Of a stretch of DNA of 64,000 bases, positions 19,197-28,292 are shown piece after piece (the first letter of the stretch is position 1; each line of letters starts with the position of its first letter). The position numbers and the translations under genes were made by a program. The stretch spans positions 1 through 64,000 of the forward strand of contig NZ_DAIEIF010000051.1 in assembly GCF_027352905.1 (NCBI RefSeq), read 5' to 3'. The DNA comes from Acidocella sp. (GTDB lineage Bacteria; Pseudomonadota; Alphaproteobacteria; Acetobacterales; Acetobacteraceae). The notes under the pieces were generated by a model. That model searched no databases. It was not told the DNA's origin and saw only the letters and a program-made list of their open reading frames with translations.

Positions 19197-20022
19197 CGGG
19201 GCATCCCGCCGGTTTCTCGAAAAAGAGCGGGTCGATGCCCAGTGCCGCGAAACACTCCATGAGACCGTCCACGCCGACCTGGTATTTGGCCGCCTCCGTC
19301 ATCACGGCGTGATAAGCGGCCTCCCCCTCGTTGATGTGGAGAAGAAGATGCCAGCCCGGACCGCGAAATGCGGCGAGGGCCCGCGCATCCGTTATATCCA
19401 CAAAGGGCCGCAGCTTTTCCTGGCTGGCTTTGATCTGCTCGGCCCAGGGCTTGTGGTGGAAATGCATATAGACGAATGGGGTGGCGAGGCTGGCCGCGCC
19501 GCGCCCGGAAATGTCGGTATGCGAGCCGTGATCGACCGCGCCGAGATGGCCGGCGGTGAAAAACACTTTCTGATACGGCAACGGCAGAAACCGCCCCGGC
19601 AGGCCGAGAATGTTCAGCAGGTTTTCCTTGACCTCCAAAATCTCCGGCCTGCCCTGGAAGATGGCGAGGGCGGCCAGGATCTCCTCGCGCCGGCAGGTAT
19701 AATCGCCCGCCGCGCGCCGCAGGGCTAGAAACTCGTCGCAATCGAGCGGCAGGAGAAAATCATACCCGCCCCGGCGTTCCATCTCCCGCAGCCGTTCCGT
19801 CACGAACTCGCCTTTTCTGGTATAGTCGGCTCCGGCGGGCAGGCGCAGAACGCTGAGCCCCTCCCCCTCGTACCAATCGAGCGTGTTGACCACTCTGGAA
19901 TCAGCGGAGCCATGGTCGATGACGCAGAGATTTTCCAGCCCGAAGAGGTGGGCGTGGTACAGCAGCCAGGGTTCCAGGGCGTTGACCTCGTTTCTCTGCA
20001 TCACCACGCACCCGACTCGCAT
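19183..20022 (-). CDS. Family 2-like glycosyltransferase
   Basis: 279-aa soluble protein of the Glyco_tranf_2_4/GT92-like group. Seen: [23 protein letters not shown], the RNE motif typical of this group; [11 protein letters not shown]; and a DxD-type motif in [12 protein letters not shown] (about residues 91-102), which should bind metal and nucleotide sugar. [17 protein letters not shown] later is also usual. No membrane segment. Donor and acceptor are unknown; related proteins act in surface polysaccharide decoration. It is a single minus-strand gene between HdeD (convergent, 14-nt overlap) and ettA (divergent). Confidence 0.82.
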   Translation of the reverse strand: MRVGCVVMQRNEVNALEPWLLYHAHLFGLENLCVIDHGSADSRVVNTLDWYEGEGLSVLRLPAGADYTRKGEFVTERLREMERRGGYDFLLPLDCDEFLALRRAAGDYTCRREEILAALAIFQGRPEILEVKENLLNILGLPGRFLPLPYQKVFFTAGHLGAVDHGSHTDISGRGAASLATPFVYMHFHHKPWAEQIKASQEKLRPFVDITDARALAAFRGPGWHLLLHINEGEAAYHAVMTEAAKYQVGVDGLMECFAALGIDPLFFEKPAGCPASSP

Positions 20023-20143
20023 GATCCGCTTCCTCTCGTGGATCTGTCTATCAGCCGCGCGCCGGGGCGGCCAGCCGCCAGGTTGCCCCGCCGGGAGGGC
20101 GCCTTTATACCCGGCGCAATTCGCAGAGTTTCTAGGATCGCCA

Positions 20144-21823
20144 ATGGCCGCTTACCAATATATCTATGTCATGAAGGACCTCACCAAAGCCTATCCGGGC
20201 GGACGTGAGGTCTTCAAAGGCATCACCCTCTCCTTCCTGCCCGGCGCCAAGATCGGCGTGCTGGGCGTGAACGGCGCGGGCAAATCCACGCTGCTCAAGA
20301 TCATGGCCGGGATCGAGAAGGAACATGGCGGGGAGGCCTGGGCGGCGGAAGGCGCCAGCGTCGGCTATCTCTCCCAGGAGCCGCAGCTCGAAGCGGATAA
20401 GACGGTGGGCGAGAATGTCGCCGAGGCGTTCAAGGACGTGCGCGCCGCCATCCAGCGCTTCAATGAGATTTCCGAAGCGTTCATGGAACCCATGGATGAC
20501 GACAAGATGAACGAGATGCTGGCCGAGCAGGCCCGGTTGCAGGAGGTGATCGACGCCGCCGACGGGTGGGATCTCGACCGCCAGATCGAGATCGCGCTCG
20601 ACGCGCTGCGCTGCCCGCCCGCCGACGCGCCGGTGACCAACCTCTCGGGCGGCGAGCGCCGGCGCGTGGCCCTTTGCCGGCTGCTGCTGGAAAAGCCCGA
20701 CCTGCTGCTGCTCGACGAGCCGACCAACCATCTCGACGCCGAATCCGTATCCTGGCTGGAGCGGACGCTGCGCGATTATGCGGGGACGGTGGTGCTCGTC
20801 ACCCATGACCGTTACTTCCTCGATAACGTCACCAACTGGATTCTCGAAATCGAGCGCGGGCGGGCCTACCCGTATGAGGGCAATTACTCCGCCTGGCTGG
20901 AACAGAAGCAAAAGCGCCTCGCCCAGGAGGAGAAGGAGGAACCCGCCCGCCAGCGCGCCCTGGCCGAGGAGCGGGAATGGATCGCCTCCAGCCCCAAGGC
21001 GCGCCAGACCAAGAACCGCGCCCGCATCCAGCGCTATGAGGAAATGCTCGCCAAATCCCAGGAGCAGGCGGGGGGAGTGGCGGAGATCGTCATCCCGCCC
21101 GGCCCGCGCCTGGGCGGCACGGTCATCGAGGCCGAGCATCTCTACAAGGGATTCGGCGACCGCGAGTTGATCGCCGATTTGAATTTCAAGCTCCCGCCCG
21201 GCGGCATCGTTGGTGTCATCGGGCCGAACGGCGCGGGCAAATCCACCTTGTTCAAGATGATCATCGGCACCGAGAAACCGGATTCGGGCGCGCTGAAAAT
21301 CGGCGATACCGTCAAGCTCGGCTATGTCGACCAGTCCCGCGACAGCCTGGATGACAACAAGACCGTGTGGGAGGAAATCTCCGGCGGCACGGATGTCATC
21401 TATCTCGGCAAGCGGGCCGTGCCCTCGCGCGCCTATGTCGGCGCCTTCAATTTCAAGGGGCCGGACCAGCAAAAGAAGGTAGGCGTGCTTTCCGGCGGCG
21501 AGCGCAACCGCGTGCATCTCGCGAAAATGCTGAAAACCGAGGCCAATGTCATCCTGCTCGACGAGCCGACCAACGATCTCGACGTGGACACGCTGCGGGC
21601 GCTGGAGGAGGCGCTGATGGAATTCCCGGGCTGCGCGGTGATCATCTCCCATGACCGCTGGTTTCTCGACCGGCTCGCCACCCATATCCTCGCCTTCGAG
21701 GGGGAGAGCCATGTGGAATGGTTCGAGGGTAATTTCCAGGCCTATGAGGAGGATAAGCGCCGCCGCCTCGGCCAGGAGGCGAGCGAGCCCCACCGCCTCA
21801 AATACCGGCCGCTGACACGTTAG
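20144..21823 (+). CDS. ettA: Energy-dependent translational throttle protein EttA (ABC-F)
   Basis: ABC-F ATPase that binds the ribosomal E site and gates translation in response to the ATP/ADP ratio. Two nucleotide-binding domains: Walker [10 protein letters not shown] (from residue 41) and GPNGAGKST (from residue 360), signatures LSGGERRRV and LSGGERNRV, and Walker [13 protein letters not shown] and [11 protein letters not shown]. The linker with [17 protein letters not shown] and [17 protein letters not shown] is the ABC-F interdomain motif. ATG 20144 gives 559 aa, the standard EttA length, and the start [15 protein letters not shown] matches the family; the much longer frame from 19883 runs through the divergent glycosyltransferase. 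Confidence 0.95.
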   Translation: MAAYQYIYVMKDLTKAYPGGREVFKGITLSFLPGAKIGVLGVNGAGKSTLLKIMAGIEKEHGGEAWAAEGASVGYLSQEPQLEADKTVGENVAEAFKDVRAAIQRFNEISEAFMEPMDDDKMNEMLAEQARLQEVIDAADGWDLDRQIEIALDALRCPPADAPVTNLSGGERRRVALCRLLLEKPDLLLLDEPTNHLDAESVSWLERTLRDYAGTVVLVTHDRYFLDNVTNWILEIERGRAYPYEGNYSAWLEQKQKRLAQEEKEEPARQRALAEEREWIASSPKARQTKNRARIQRYEEMLAKSQEQAGGVAEIVIPPGPRLGGTVIEAEHLYKGFGDRELIADLNFKLPPGGIVGVIGPNGAGKSTLFKMIIGTEKPDSGALKIGDTVKLGYVDQSRDSLDDNKTVWEEISGGTDVIYLGKRAVPSRAYVGAFNFKGPDQQKKVGVLSGGERNRVHLAKMLKTEANVILLDEPTNDLDVDTLRALEEALMEFPGCAVIISHDRWFLDRLATHILAFEGESHVEWFEGNFQAYEEDKRRRLGQEASEPHRLKYRPLTR

Positions 21824-21847
21824 CCCCGTTGCGGGGTTCGCTGGCGC

Positions 21848-22372
21848 GTGACCGTGTCATCGGCCTGGATTATCGCCACGGCGCGGACGCGGATGACGCC
21901 GGTGGGATATTGGGATCTGCCGGATCTGGTGCGGCTGAAGGGCGACCCGCGCGCCTTCGCGCTGATGCTGGGCGGGGTGCGCACACCCGTCCAGACCGCC
22001 GAGGATCTCGCCCATGACATCCGGGACTGGGGGCGGCATGGCCATGGCATGTGGGCGGTGCGCGCCCGGCGGGGACAATTTCTTGGCATCACCGCGCTGA
22101 TGCACCGCCCGGATGGACGGGGCGTGGCCTTGCGCTTCGCCTTTCTCCCCCAAGCCTGGGGGCTTGGCCTGGCCAGCGAAACCGCCTCCGCCGCGCTGAC
22201 CTACGGGCATGACGCGGCGGGGCTGGAGCGGATCGTCGCCGTCGCGCGGGAGGATAATCTCGGCTCCTTGCAGGTGCTGGGCTCCATCGGCATGTTCCGT
22301 GCCGGCGAATTCAACCGGAACGGGAATTTAATGATTGTTTATCAATCCGTTAAAACCGGCAAGGCGGGATGA
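21848..22372 (+). CDS. GNAT-family N-acetyltransferase (RimJ/RimL-like)
   Basis: 174-aa acetyltransferase. The acetyl-CoA binding strand-loop-helix is seen as LRFAFLPQAWGLGLASETASAAL (Q-x-x-G-x-G/A type, near residues 98-120), followed by GLERIVAVAREDNLGSLQVLGSIGM, characteristic of the RimL-like branch that acetylates protein N-termini or small amines. The start is a GTG at 21848, 24 nt after ettA; the first dozen residues are poorly conserved, so a later GTG is possible. Substrate unknown. Confidence 0.8.
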   Translation: MTVSSAWIIATARTRMTPVGYWDLPDLVRLKGDPRAFALMLGGVRTPVQTAEDLAHDIRDWGRHGHGMWAVRARRGQFLGITALMHRPDGRGVALRFAFLPQAWGLGLASETASAALTYGHDAAGLERIVAVAREDNLGSLQVLGSIGMFRAGEFNRNGNLMIVYQSVKTGKAG

Positions 22373-22436
22373 ATTCGGCGTAAGCCAGCCAATTCTCTCT
22401 TGCCCGCGGGCCGGGTTTTGGGGCTTAGAATGGCAA

Positions 22437-22688
22437 GTGACCCGGCAAGAGCATAGTTCGATTTTAAGCTTTCTCGATGGTGTGCTGAACGCGCCCGCCG
22501 AGCCGCTGGACGTGGAGGCGGACGCGATCATCCGGGCTTATTTCAAGCGTCATCCCGACATCGCCTATCGCCTCACCCGCTTCGCCATGGGAGCGGCACC
22601 AGCGCCGGCGCCGGCGGAGCCGGGACACCGGCGCAGGCTCTGGCTGGCCCCCCTTTTCGAGCGGCGGGTCAAGGGCGCGCTCACCTGA
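22437..22688 (+). CDS. Small hypothetical protein
   Basis: An 83-residue frame from a GTG at 22437 lies between the acetyltransferase and the aminotransferase. The part EPLDVEADAIIRAYFKRHP followed by IAYRLTRFAMG looks like a real amphipathic protein segment and faintly recalls the DUF2076 N-terminal pattern, but I cannot assign it. A Pro/Ala stretch and a basic tail follow. The frame can be extended upstream to a TTG at 22335 inside the previous gene; no clear ribosome-binding site supports either start. Could be a genuine small gene or the remnant of a longer one. Confidence 0.4.
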   Translation: MTRQEHSSILSFLDGVLNAPAEPLDVEADAIIRAYFKRHPDIAYRLTRFAMGAAPAPAPAEPGHRRRLWLAPLFERRVKGALT

Positions 22689-22690
22689 CA

Positions 22691-22720
22691 CCCCGCTTGC
22701 GGGGAGACGCGCTTGCGGGG
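22691..22720 (+). repeat. Small hairpin plus direct repeat GCTTGCGGGG
   Basis: CCCCGC-TT-GCGGGG (22691-22704) can form a 6-bp hairpin, and the 10-mer GCTTGCGGGG occurs twice (22695-22704 and 22711-22720), 16 bases apart, in the short gap before the aminotransferase. No T-tract follows, so it is not a convincing terminator. Confidence 0.35.
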
Positions 22721-22726
22721 TGAGCC

Positions 22727-23950
22727 GTGAGTGCATACACCCCGCCCATGCAGCATTTCGCCCCCCGTATCGGCCGCACGGCGCTGGCCGCCACCTTCGC
22801 CATGGCCGCCCGCGCCCGTGCCTTGCGGGACGAGGGCAAGGATGTGATCTCCCTCTCCCTGGGCGAGCCCGATTTTCCCACTCCCGCCCATGCCGTCGAG
22901 GCGGCGCACGCGGCGGCCCTGCGGGGTGAAACCAAATACCCGCCCTTGGCCGGGACCGAGGCCTTGCGGGCCAGGGTGGCGGCGCGGTTCGCCGCCGAGC
23001 ATGGCGTTGCCACCCGGCCGCAGGACGTGCTCATCACCAATGGCGGCAAGCAAGGCATTTTCAACGTGGTCATGAGCCTGGTGGCGGCGGGCGAGGAGGT
23101 GCTGATCCCGGCCCCGGCCTGGGCGGGCTATGAGCAGACGGTGAAATTCGCGGGGGGGGCGCCGGTTTTCCTCCCCTGCCCGGCGGAGGCCGGATTCCTG
23201 TTGCAGCCCGAGACGCTGGCCCACGCCATCACGCCGCGCGCCAAGCTGCTGATCCTCAATTATCCCAGCAACCCCTCGGGCGCGGTGATGCCCGCCGCCG
23301 GGCTGGAATCGCTGGCGGCGGTGATCCGGCGGCATCCCCAGCTCTGGGTGCTTTCCGATGATATCTATGAGCGGCTGATTTTCGGCGGCGCGGCGCATCA
23401 TACGCTGCTGGGGGTGGCGCCCGATTTGCGCGAGCGGGTGGTCACGCTCTCCGGCGTCTCCAAAACCTATGCGATGACCGGCTGGCGTCTCGGCTGGTGC
23501 GTGGGGCCGGCCCCGCTCATCGCCGCCGCCACCATCGTCCAGGCCACCGCCACCTCCGGCGTGTGCTCCCTCAGCCAGGCGGCGGCGCTGGCGGCGCTCA
23601 CCGGCCCGCAGGAGTTTCTGGCCGAACGGGTGGCCGCCTATGAGCAGCGGCGCGACGCGGCAATGGCGATCTTGAGCCAATGCCGGGGCCTTGCCTGCCC
23701 CCGGCCCGAGGGCGCGTTTTATCTCTTCCCCGCCATCGCGGGTTGCCTCGGCAAGACCACGCCCGGCGGGCGGGAATTGGCCTCGGACGATGATTTCGCC
23801 ATGGCCTTGCTGGAGGAGGCGCTGGTGGCCGTGGTGCCCGGCTCCGCCTTCGCCATGAGTCCTCATATCCGCATTTCCACCGCCAGCGCCCTGCCCCAGC
23901 TGGAGGAAGCCTGCCGCCGCATCGCCCGTTTCTGCGCCAGTTTGTTTTAG
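22727..23950 (+). CDS. Class I/II pyridoxal-phosphate aminotransferase (AspC-like)
   Basis: 407-aa fold type I aminotransferase. Seen: SLSLGEPDFPTPAH near the N-terminus, TNGGKQGIFNVVMSLVAAGEEVLIPAPAW-type cofactor loop, ILNYPSNPSGAV (PLP-binding Asn), LSDDIYERLIF (Asp/Tyr to the pyridine N and O3') and the Schiff-base lysine in SGVSKTYAMTGWRLGW. The C-terminal substrate Arg lies in SPHIRISTA. This pattern matches the aspartate/prephenate aminotransferase subgroup Ib of alphaproteobacteria. The start used is GTG 22727; other near starts exist before MQHFAPRIGR. No biosynthetic neighbours narrow the substrate. Confidence 0.9.
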   Translation: MSAYTPPMQHFAPRIGRTALAATFAMAARARALRDEGKDVISLSLGEPDFPTPAHAVEAAHAAALRGETKYPPLAGTEALRARVAARFAAEHGVATRPQDVLITNGGKQGIFNVVMSLVAAGEEVLIPAPAWAGYEQTVKFAGGAPVFLPCPAEAGFLLQPETLAHAITPRAKLLILNYPSNPSGAVMPAAGLESLAAVIRRHPQLWVLSDDIYERLIFGGAAHHTLLGVAPDLRERVVTLSGVSKTYAMTGWRLGWCVGPAPLIAAATIVQATATSGVCSLSQAAALAALTGPQEFLAERVAAYEQRRDAAMAILSQCRGLACPRPEGAFYLFPAIAGCLGKTTPGGRELASDDDFAMALLEEALVAVVPGSAFAMSPHIRISTASALPQLEEACRRIARFCASLF

Positions 23951-24009
23951 CGCCTTGCATCCGCGCCGCGCCGGGCCACATCCCCGATTACCCATGAGGA
24001 GGAAGTGAA

Positions 24010-24441
24010 ATGAGCGTCAAACAGGTTCTCTACACCGCCCACGGCCATGCCACCGGGGGGCGCGCCGGCAAGGGGGGAACGGATAACAACCGGCTGAACG
24101 TGACGTTGAGCGTGCCCAAGGCCATGGGCGGCGATGACGGGCCGGGGACCAATCCGGAGCAATTATTCGCCGTCGGCTACTCCGCCTGCTTTCTCGGCGC
24201 GTTGAAAGTGGTGGCGGGCAAGGCGAAGGTGACGCTGCCGGAGGAGACCAAGGTCGCCGCCGATATCGGCATCGGCCCACGCGAGGATGGCGGCGGGTTC
24301 GGCATCACCGCCGCGCTGGCCATCTCCGCCCCCGGGGTGGACAAGGCGGTGCTGGAGGATCTGGTGCAGAAGGCGCATATCGTCTGCCCCTATTCCAACG
24401 CCATCCATAAAAGCGTGGATGTGAAGCTGAGCGTGGCCTGA
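24010..24441 (+). CDS. ohr: Organic hydroperoxide resistance protein (Ohr/OsmC family)
   Basis: Thiol peroxidase that reduces organic and fatty-acid hydroperoxides. 143 aa with the two catalytic cysteines C60 (GYSACFLGAL) and C126 (HIVCPYSNA) and the Ohr-type N-terminus VLYTAHGHATGGRAG. The NPEQLFAVGYSACF block separates it from OsmC proper. A strong AGGAGGAAG precedes the ATG. No adjacent OhrR-type MarR regulator is seen, unlike many ohr loci. It converges with the radical-SAM gene 78 nt away. Confidence 0.93.
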   Translation: MSVKQVLYTAHGHATGGRAGKGGTDNNRLNVTLSVPKAMGGDDGPGTNPEQLFAVGYSACFLGALKVVAGKAKVTLPEETKVAADIGIGPREDGGGFGITAALAISAPGVDKAVLEDLVQKAHIVCPYSNAIHKSVDVKLSVA

Positions 24442-24475
24442 GACTGCGTCCAACCTTCGCGCGCGGCCGCCCGCC

Positions 24476-24521
24476 GGCCCTGCGGGCCGATACCGGTCAG
24501 CCCCCAGGGTCTGCCGGTATC
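24476..24521. terminator. Possible bidirectional hairpin between ohr and the radical-SAM gene
   Basis: Two inverted repeats stand side by side: GGCCC/GGGCC (24476-24488) and GATACCGG/CCGGTATC (24489-24496 and 24514-24521) with CAG/CTG continuing inside. The second touches the stop codon of the minus-strand gene. Neither has a T-tract, so intrinsic termination is only possible, not shown. Confidence 0.35.
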
Positions 24522-26127
24522 ATTCGAGCGCCAGGAAGGTGGCGAGCGGGTCTTTGAGTTCGTTGATGTTGGCGAAGAGGTAATTCGCGAGGCTGGGCGG
24601 CTCGCCCGGGCGGGCCGGCAATTCCGAATAGACGTTCAACGTGCCGTCCCAGCCGATGCGCAGATTGAAGGGCCGCGGCGCCGGACCCTTCGCCACGGTC
24701 TGGCCCGCCTGTTCTGGCGGCTGCGAGGCGGGAAGGGCGCGCCGCCCTTCCTCACGGTCATACCCTTTCCCCTCGGGGGGCAGCAGCAGCACGATGCGCT
24801 CCGCGGGAAAGCGCTTCATCTCGGCCGCGAGCCATGCCCATTCTGAAGTAGAGAGAAACTCATCCTCGCGGAACTGCGCTGGAATTTGCGGCATGTCCAT
24901 GGTGGAGCGCAACTCCGCCTGCCAGCCGAGTTTTTCCTCGAGCAGCAGGGCGACCAGCTCCGGCAATTCCCGCAGATTGGAGCGATACGCCATGAGGTTG
25001 TAGCGGATGCGGGGGGCTTGCGGCGCGGCACGGAAAACATCGAGCAGCAGCGCCCAGTTTTCCAAAAAGATGTGATACCGCGCGCCCTTGCGCATTTTCT
25101 CGTAGATATCCTTATCCAGGCTCTCCAAAGAGATATTGATGTGGTCCATGCCGGATTCGGCCAGCGCCTCGAAAAAGGCGCGCGGCTGGCGCTTGGCGAG
25201 GTTGGTGGTGAAGAACAGCTTGCGGCGGTATTCGCGCGGCACACGCTCGATGAACTGGATGAGGCGGGGATGCAGCGTCGCCTCATGCAGGCAGGAGAGC
25301 CAAAAATTACCGTCGGTCACGTAGGGGATCAGCCGCAGCGCCGAGGCGAAGGTCTCGTCGCTCATCACATAGGTTTTGTTGGTCTGGGAATAATCATAGA
25401 CGCAGAAGGGGCAGCGGAGATTGCAGTTATTGACGATATCCATCGCGACGTGATGGATGGGCTGGAACTCGCGCTTGAGGGCCGGAGCGGGCGGCAGACG
25501 ATCATCGGCCCCATGAACCCGCACGAAAACCCGGTCGCGCTCGGCCTCCGTGAGTTCACGATCGAAGAGCAGGAAAAAGGCATAGGTGCCGTCTCCCACC
25601 CCTACCTGACGCAGCACCTCATTGAACTGATTGGCGGGATGGCGGTGAAGGAGGATATCCCCCTCGGGGCCGGGCAGGAGAATATCGACGGTGACGCGGC
25701 GGGCGGGATCCGAGAGATCCCGCGCCCAGCCAGCGATATGACGGACGGAACATTCATCGACGAAACCCTGATAGGGGCCTTGCCCGGGCGGCGCTATGCG
25801 CAAGCCAGGGGCGAGTTCCAGCCGATGCTTGGCGCCTTTGGGACGGACCAGGAGCTGGTCCCGCTGCGCCTCGCTCAAGGGCGGGTCGAACCGCGCCTCG
25901 AAGCCGTAGCACCCGTCTCCCACCCCGACCTCGACCAGCGCCGGGCTGAGCTGGTCCGCCCGCCCGCGCGCCAGGACGCGGTCCCGCAGAAAGCCCGGCA
26001 GAACCACCTCATATTCCAGCCGGGCGGCGGGATCGTTGAGATCGCGCAGCCAGCCCTTCACATGCGCCACGCTGCGCTCGTCGATATAGCCTTGATAATG
26101 GGGCGCCAGCCCGGTCATGCCGTCCAT
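24520..26127 (-). CDS. Radical-SAM protein with tandem N-terminal GW-R/A-D repeats
   Basis: A 535-aa protein of unusual build. Residues 11-105 and 118-213 are two copies of one domain: YQGYIDERSV/YQGFVDECSV, then GWLRDL/GWARDL, VVLPG/ILLPG, and VGVGDGCY/VGVGDGTY. A radical-SAM domain follows with C235-x3-C239-x2-C242 (CNLRCPFC), MDIVNN before it and INISLESLDKD later. No SPASM cysteine cluster is obvious at the C-terminus, though KGPAPRPFNLRIGWDGTLNVY sits where such enzymes read a substrate. The repeat domain resembles modules linked to glycosyltransferases in Rhodospirillales. The reaction is unknown. ATG 26125-26127; a second ATG three codons on is equally possible. A single gene, divergent from nrdAB. 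Confidence 0.8.
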   Translation of the reverse strand: MDGMTGLAPHYQGYIDERSVAHVKGWLRDLNDPAARLEYEVVLPGFLRDRVLARGRADQLSPALVEVGVGDGCYGFEARFDPPLSEAQRDQLLVRPKGAKHRLELAPGLRIAPPGQGPYQGFVDECSVRHIAGWARDLSDPARRVTVDILLPGPEGDILLHRHPANQFNEVLRQVGVGDGTYAFFLLFDRELTEAERDRVFVRVHGADDRLPPAPALKREFQPIHHVAMDIVNNCNLRCPFCVYDYSQTNKTYVMSDETFASALRLIPYVTDGNFWLSCLHEATLHPRLIQFIERVPREYRRKLFFTTNLAKRQPRAFFEALAESGMDHINISLESLDKDIYEKMRKGARYHIFLENWALLLDVFRAAPQAPRIRYNLMAYRSNLRELPELVALLLEEKLGWQAELRSTMDMPQIPAQFREDEFLSTSEWAWLAAEMKRFPAERIVLLLPPEGKGYDREEGRRALPASQPPEQAGQTVAKGPAPRPFNLRIGWDGTLNVYSELPARPGEPPSLANYLFANINELKDPLATFLALE

Positions 26128-26320
26128 GCGTTTAAACTAAGCCAGGGGCGCGGGGCCGCGCAACCGCCCTGTTTCAGGCGAGTCGGGGGTGGAGTCCCAG
26201 CCGGGTTGACGGCTGAGGCGATAAGAACAAAACTAGAACTCAATGAGCCGGGCTCCGAACGCGGCCAGAGATTCCGCAGGCAGACTCGAAAAACCGATGC
26301 CACCGCGCGGAAGCCCTCAA

Positions 26321-26336
26321 ATCGCATAAATAGTAT
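26321..26336 (+). promoter_or_regulatory. Putative NrdR box 1
   Basis: ATCGCATAAATAGTAT matches 10 of 16 positions of the NrdR consensus ACACWATATATWGTGT. It is the weaker half of a pair: its centre is 32 bp from the second box, the spacing (16 bp between boxes) expected for tandem NrdR sites before ribonucleotide reductase genes. Confidence 0.5.
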
Positions 26337-26352
26337 TCATTGGACGAATTGC

Positions 26353-26368
26353 TTACTATATGTTGTTA
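26353..26368 (+). promoter_or_regulatory. Putative NrdR box 2
   Basis: TTACTATATGTTGTTA matches 11 of 16 positions of the NrdR consensus and 11 of the 12 core positions (ACWATATATWGT). It ends 37 bases before the nrdA ATG and contains TATATG, which may also be the -10 region, so NrdR binding would block transcription. Confidence 0.6.
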
Positions 26369-26405
26369 TCGAAGACGCTCACACCAAACAGGGAACCGGC
26401 GAAAG

Positions 26406-28268
26406 ATGAATATGATGACGAAGCCTGAGGCCGCATTGCTCGACGATGCCGTACAATTGCCAGGCCGTTATCAGGTGCGGGTGGACCGCTCCCGCGATGC
26501 GCTGCTGACCGATTTCGGCCGGGCGACGCTGGATGACCGCTATCTCCTGCCTGGCGAGAGCTATCAGGATCTCTTCGCCCGCGTCGCCTCCTATTACGGT
26601 GACGACCAGGCCCATGCCCAGCGGCTTTATGACTACATCTCGAAAATGTGGTTCATGCCGGCGACGCCGGTGCTTTCCAATGGCGGCACGGATCGCGGTT
26701 TGCCGATCTCCTGTTTCCTGAACGAGGCAACGGACAGCCTGGAGGGGATCGTCGGGCTGTGGAACGAGAATGTCTGGCTCGCCTCGAAGGGCGGCGGCAT
26801 CGGCTCCTATTGGGGAAATCTGCGTTCGATCGGCGAAAAGGTGGGGCAGAACGGCAAGACCTCCGGCATCATTCCCTTCATCCGGGTGATGGATTCGCTC
26901 ACCCTCGCCATTTCCCAGGGTTCGCTGCGCCGGGGTTCGGCGGCGGTCTATCTGCCCGTCTGGCATCCGGAGATCGAGGAGTTCGTGGATATGCGCCGGC
27001 CGACCGGGGGCGACCCCAACCGCAAGGCGCTCAACCTCCATCACGGCGTGCTGATCCCCGACGATTTCATGCGGGCGGTGGAAAAGGACGAGATCTGGGG
27101 CTTGCGCTCGCCCAAGGATGGCAGCGTGGTGCGCTCGATCTCGGCGCGGGCGCTCTGGATCCGCATCCTCACCACGCGGATCGAGCAGGGCGAGCCCTAT
27201 CTCATCTTCTCCGACCATGTGAACAATGCCCGCCCCGAGCAGCACAAGCTGGCGGGGCTGGAGGTGAAAACCTCCAATCTCTGCGCCGAGATCACTTTGC
27301 CCACCGGGGTGGACCAGCATGGAAAACAGCGCACCGCCGTGTGCTGCCTGTCCTCGCTCAATCTGGAAAAATGGTTCGAATGGCAGGAGGATGAGCGTTT
27401 TATCGAGGATGTGATGCGCTTTCTCGACAATGTGCTGGAAGATTTTATCCAGAAAGCCCCGGATTCGATGGCGCGGGCCAAATATGCCGCCGCGCGGGAG
27501 CGCTCCGTTGGGCTGGGCGTGATGGGCTTCCACTCTTTTCTGCAGGATAACGGCATCCCCTGGGAGGGGGTAATGGCGAAGGTGTGGAACATCCGCATGT
27601 TCAAACATATCCGCGCCCAGGCGGACGCGGCCTCCCGCAAGCTGGCGGTTGAACGCGGCCCCTGCCCGGATGCCGCGGAATACGGCATCGGCGAGCGCTT
27701 CTCCCATAAGCTGGCGATCGCGCCGACGGCCTCGATCTCAGTCATCGCCGGTAACGCCTCGCCCGGTATCGAGCCAATCAGCGCCAATGTGTTCTTGCAG
27801 AAAACGCTCTCAGGCAGTTTTTCCGTGCGCAACCGGGCGCTGAAAAAGCTGCTGGCCCAGCACGGCCGGGATGATGAGGAGACCTGGTCTTCCATCACCC
27901 TCAATAAAGGGTCGGTGCAGCATCTGGAATTTCTCACCGCGCAGGAGAAGGACGTGTTCAAGACCGCCTTTGAGCTCGATCAGCGCTGGGTGGTGGAGCA
28001 CGCGGCGGACCGCGCCCCCTTCATCTGCCAGAGCCAGTCGGTCAACCTGTTCCTGCCCGCCAATGTGCATAAGCGCGATCTGAACCAGATTCATTATCAA
28101 GCCTGGAAAAAAGGGGTGAAGTCGCTTTATTACTGCCGCTCCCTCTCCATCCAGCGCGCTGACAATGTATCCGAGCGCCGGGAGAAGGCGGAGGTGAGCC
28201 CCGCCCCGGCAGAGGTGGCGCCGCCGCCGGCCACCGGCAATTATGAGGAATGCCTGGCCTGCCAGTAA
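26406..28268 (+). CDS. nrdA: Ribonucleotide reductase class I, alpha subunit
   Basis: Catalytic subunit that makes deoxyribonucleotides. The active-site triad N291-C293-E295 (TSNLCAE) is seen, with SCFLNEATDSLEGI near the N-terminus carrying the first redox cysteine, CCLSSLNLEKW the second, the KSLYYCRS radical-transfer tyrosine pair, and a C-terminal CLACQ tail that re-reduces the active site. ATG 26406 gives 620 aa. The protein starts directly with the ten-helix barrel region (ALLTDFGRATLDDRYLL); there is no room for an N-terminal ATP-cone, so dATP feedback at that site should be absent. nrdB follows 24 nt later; two NrdR boxes lie upstream. Confidence 0.95.
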   Translation: MNMMTKPEAALLDDAVQLPGRYQVRVDRSRDALLTDFGRATLDDRYLLPGESYQDLFARVASYYGDDQAHAQRLYDYISKMWFMPATPVLSNGGTDRGLPISCFLNEATDSLEGIVGLWNENVWLASKGGGIGSYWGNLRSIGEKVGQNGKTSGIIPFIRVMDSLTLAISQGSLRRGSAAVYLPVWHPEIEEFVDMRRPTGGDPNRKALNLHHGVLIPDDFMRAVEKDEIWGLRSPKDGSVVRSISARALWIRILTTRIEQGEPYLIFSDHVNNARPEQHKLAGLEVKTSNLCAEITLPTGVDQHGKQRTAVCCLSSLNLEKWFEWQEDERFIEDVMRFLDNVLEDFIQKAPDSMARAKYAAARERSVGLGVMGFHSFLQDNGIPWEGVMAKVWNIRMFKHIRAQADAASRKLAVERGPCPDAAEYGIGERFSHKLAIAPTASISVIAGNASPGIEPISANVFLQKTLSGSFSVRNRALKKLLAQHGRDDEETWSSITLNKGSVQHLEFLTAQEKDVFKTAFELDQRWVVEHAADRAPFICQSQSVNLFLPANVHKRDLNQIHYQAWKKGVKSLYYCRSLSIQRADNVSERREKAEVSPAPAEVAPPPATGNYEECLACQ

Positions 28269-28292
28269 GGCGCAGATGATTGAGGGGGACGC

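Noticed and set aside
20132-21793. 553-codon minus-strand frame opposite ettA
   Set aside because: It mirrors the codon structure of the clearly real EttA; its translation is His/Gly/Val-rich with no recognisable domain, as expected for antisense of GC-rich coding DNA.
22565-23995. 476-codon minus-strand frame opposite the aminotransferase
   Set aside because: The plus strand has a complete PLP-enzyme; the antisense product is Gly/Arg-rich without motifs.
24886-26409. 507-codon plus-strand frame opposite the radical-SAM gene
   Set aside because: The minus strand encodes a radical-SAM protein with intact cysteines and a duplicated domain; the plus frame shows no family features.
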